Shown: piece after piece, positions 4,375 to 5,358 of the stretch
Layout of the letters: every line of letters starts with the position of its first letter
Numbering within the stretch: the stretch's first letter is position 1
Assembly: GCA_002405435.1 (NCBI GenBank)
Contig: DHLU01000225.1
Location: 6,226 to 11,583 of the forward strand
DNA: 5,358 bases
Origin: Flavobacteriales bacterium UBA4660
Lineage (GTDB): Bacteria; Bacteroidota; Bacteroidia; Flavobacteriales_D; Sanyastnellaceae
Direction of reading: 5' to 3'
Notes under the pieces: model-generated
The model's database searches: none
Told to the model about the DNA's origin: nothing
Seen by the model: only the letters and a program-made list of their open reading frames with translations
Made by a program: the position numbers and the translations under genes

Positions 4375-5358
4375 TCAGTTTCTAACCAGTTTCCTGTACT
4401 TGATGCGGTGGGGCGTAGTGTCGCCCAGGCGTTTGAGTTTGTTTTCCTCATATTCGCTGAAGTCGCCCTCAAAGTAATATACCTGTGAGTCGCCTTCGAA
4501 TGCCAGTATATGGGTACAGATGCGGTCGAGAAACCATCGGTCGTGAGAGATGACCACAGCACAACCTGCAAAACTCTGGATACCTTCTTCCAGTGCGCGC
4601 AGGGTGTTTACATCGATATCGTTGGTAGGCTCATCGAGGAGCAGCACGTTGGCTTCGGTCTTGAGCGTCATGGCGAGGTGCAGGCGATTGCGCTCTCCGC
4701 CCGAAAGCACGCCGCATTTTTTCTGCTGGTCGGCTCCCTGAAAATTGAACTTTCCGCAATAGGCCCTTGAGTTGATGGTCTGGCCGCCGATATCAATCAC
4801 CTCATTGCCACCGCTAATGACTTCCCACACCGTTTTGTTGGGATCGATCTCCTTGTGTCGCTGGTCGACATAGCCAATCTTAACCGTTTCTCCGACGGTG
4901 ACGGTCCCGCTGTCGGGCATTTCCTCGCCCATAATCATTCTAAACAGCGTGGTTTTTCCGGCGCCGTTTGGACCAATCACACCCACAATGCCTGCGGGCG
5001 GCAATTTGAAACTGAGGTTATCGATCAACAGGCGGTCTTCGAATCCTTTGGTTACACCATTGAATTCTATCACATCATTTCCAAGGCGCGGACCATTGGG
5101 AATAGGAATTTCCAGCTTCGCTTCCTTCTCCCTCTCTCCTTCGCTCATCATCTTTTCGTAGTTCTGCAGGCGCGCCTTGTTTTTGGCATGTCGGCCCTTA
5201 GGATTGGTGCGCAACCACTCCAATTCGCGCTCGAGAATCTTGCGGCGTTTGCTCTCCTGTTTCTCTTCCTGCGCGAGGCGTTTTGATTTTTGCTCCAGCC
5301 AGCTCGAGTAATTTCCCTGGTATGGGATTCCTTCACCGCGGTCGAGCTCCAGGATCCA
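4375..5358 (-). CDS. ettA: Energy-dependent translational throttle protein EttA (ABC-F ATPase), C-terminal 327 residues
   Basis: The frame is open to the right edge; the start and the first ABC domain (roughly 230 residues of about 555) lie outside. Numbering from the edge: residues 1-20, WILELDRGEGIPYQGNYSSW, close the first ABC domain. Residues about 21-90 are the charged interdomain linker (P-site tRNA interaction motif) with the family's ERELEWLRTNPKGR. The second ABC domain has Walker A GPNGAGKT (129-136), Q-loop Gln166, signature LSGGERNR (218-225), Walker B with catalytic Glu (LLLDEPTND, Asp242-Glu243) and the H-loop His272 in SHDRWFLDR. The end, YFEGDFSEYEENK then HRIKYRKL, is typical of EttA rather than Uup or YheS. 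EttA binds the ribosomal E site and gates entry into elongation according to ATP/ADP level. All motifs are intact. A short imperfect duplication lies at its stop codon. It converges on the membrane-protein gene with a 5-bp gap and no room for a separate terminator. Confidence 0.95.
   Translation of the reverse strand, partial: WILELDRGEGIPYQGNYSSWLEQKSKRLAQEEKQESKRRKILERELEWLRTNPKGRHAKNKARLQNYEKMMSEGEREKEAKLEIPIPNGPRLGNDVIEFNGVTKGFEDRLLIDNLSFKLPPAGIVGVIGPNGAGKTTLFRMIMGEEMPDSGTVTVGETVKIGYVDQRHKEIDPNKTVWEVISGGNEVIDIGGQTINSRAYCGKFNFQGADQQKKCGVLSGGERNRLHLAMTLKTEANVLLLDEPTNDIDVNTLRALEEGIQSFAGCAVVISHDRWFLDRICTHILAFEGDSQVYYFEGDFSEYEENKLKRLGDTTPHRIKYRKLVRN

Noticed and set aside
5221..5223. TTG at 5223 as the start of the EttA gene
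   Set aside because: The frame stays open to the window edge and encodes the conserved EttA segment that leads into the linker, so the gene is truncated by the edge and does not start here.
4855..5286. 143-codon plus-strand open frame opposite ettA
   Set aside because: It is fully antisense to the conserved ATPase domain of EttA, and its translation looks like a shadow with no family signature.
1..5358. Mobile element or integrase-linked island beside the xerD fragment
   Set aside because: The tail fits housekeeping XerD and not a phage integrase; no tRNA, att-like repeat, transposase or terminal inverted repeat is visible.

Overview
The window looks like a piece of a Bacteroidota chromosome with moderately high GC. 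Four signs point there: a candidate type IX secretion (T9SS) C-terminal sorting domain on a secreted nuclease-fold protein; signal peptides ending in A/S/G followed by Gln; no clear Shine-Dalgarno sequence at any start; and an exact match to the Bacteroidota -7 promoter consensus TAnnTTTG next to one start. I cannot assign a genus. There is no sign of phage, insertion sequence, CRISPR or RNA genes. The layout is that of an ordinary, tightly packed chromosomal region.

Layout, left to right. (1) 1-78 (+): the last 25 codons of a XerD-type tyrosine recombinase, including its catalytic tyrosine. (2) 101-1342 (+): secreted endonuclease/exonuclease/phosphatase (EEP) family protein with a probable T9SS sorting tail. 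(3) 1339-1932 (+): YkgJ-type cysteine-cluster protein, joined to gene 2 by an ATGA overlap. (4) 1923-2540 (-): exported DUF1684 protein, whose end overlaps the end of gene 3 by 10 bp. (5) 2561-3193 (+): exported protein with YD/RHS-like repeats, starting only 20 bp from the start of gene 4. (6) A 108-bp gap, 3194-3301, with a 10-bp palindrome, a two-part hairpin and an A8T3 tract. (7) 3302-4369 (+): exported membrane protein of unknown function that appears to be built from a tandem duplication. (8) 4375-5358 (-): the C-terminal part of the ABC-F translation factor EttA, whose start lies beyond the right edge.

The genes do not form an obvious pathway. XerD (chromosome dimer resolution) and EttA (translation throttling) are housekeeping proteins at the two edges. 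Four of the five genes between them encode exported proteins, which suggests a cell-envelope theme but not a defined system. Only the EEP/YkgJ pair has the spacing of a translationally coupled operon, possibly continuing from xerD. I see no convincing new biological system. The points most worth a second look are the duplicated membrane protein, the compressed divergent start region at 2541-2560, and the hairpin at 3216-3255.
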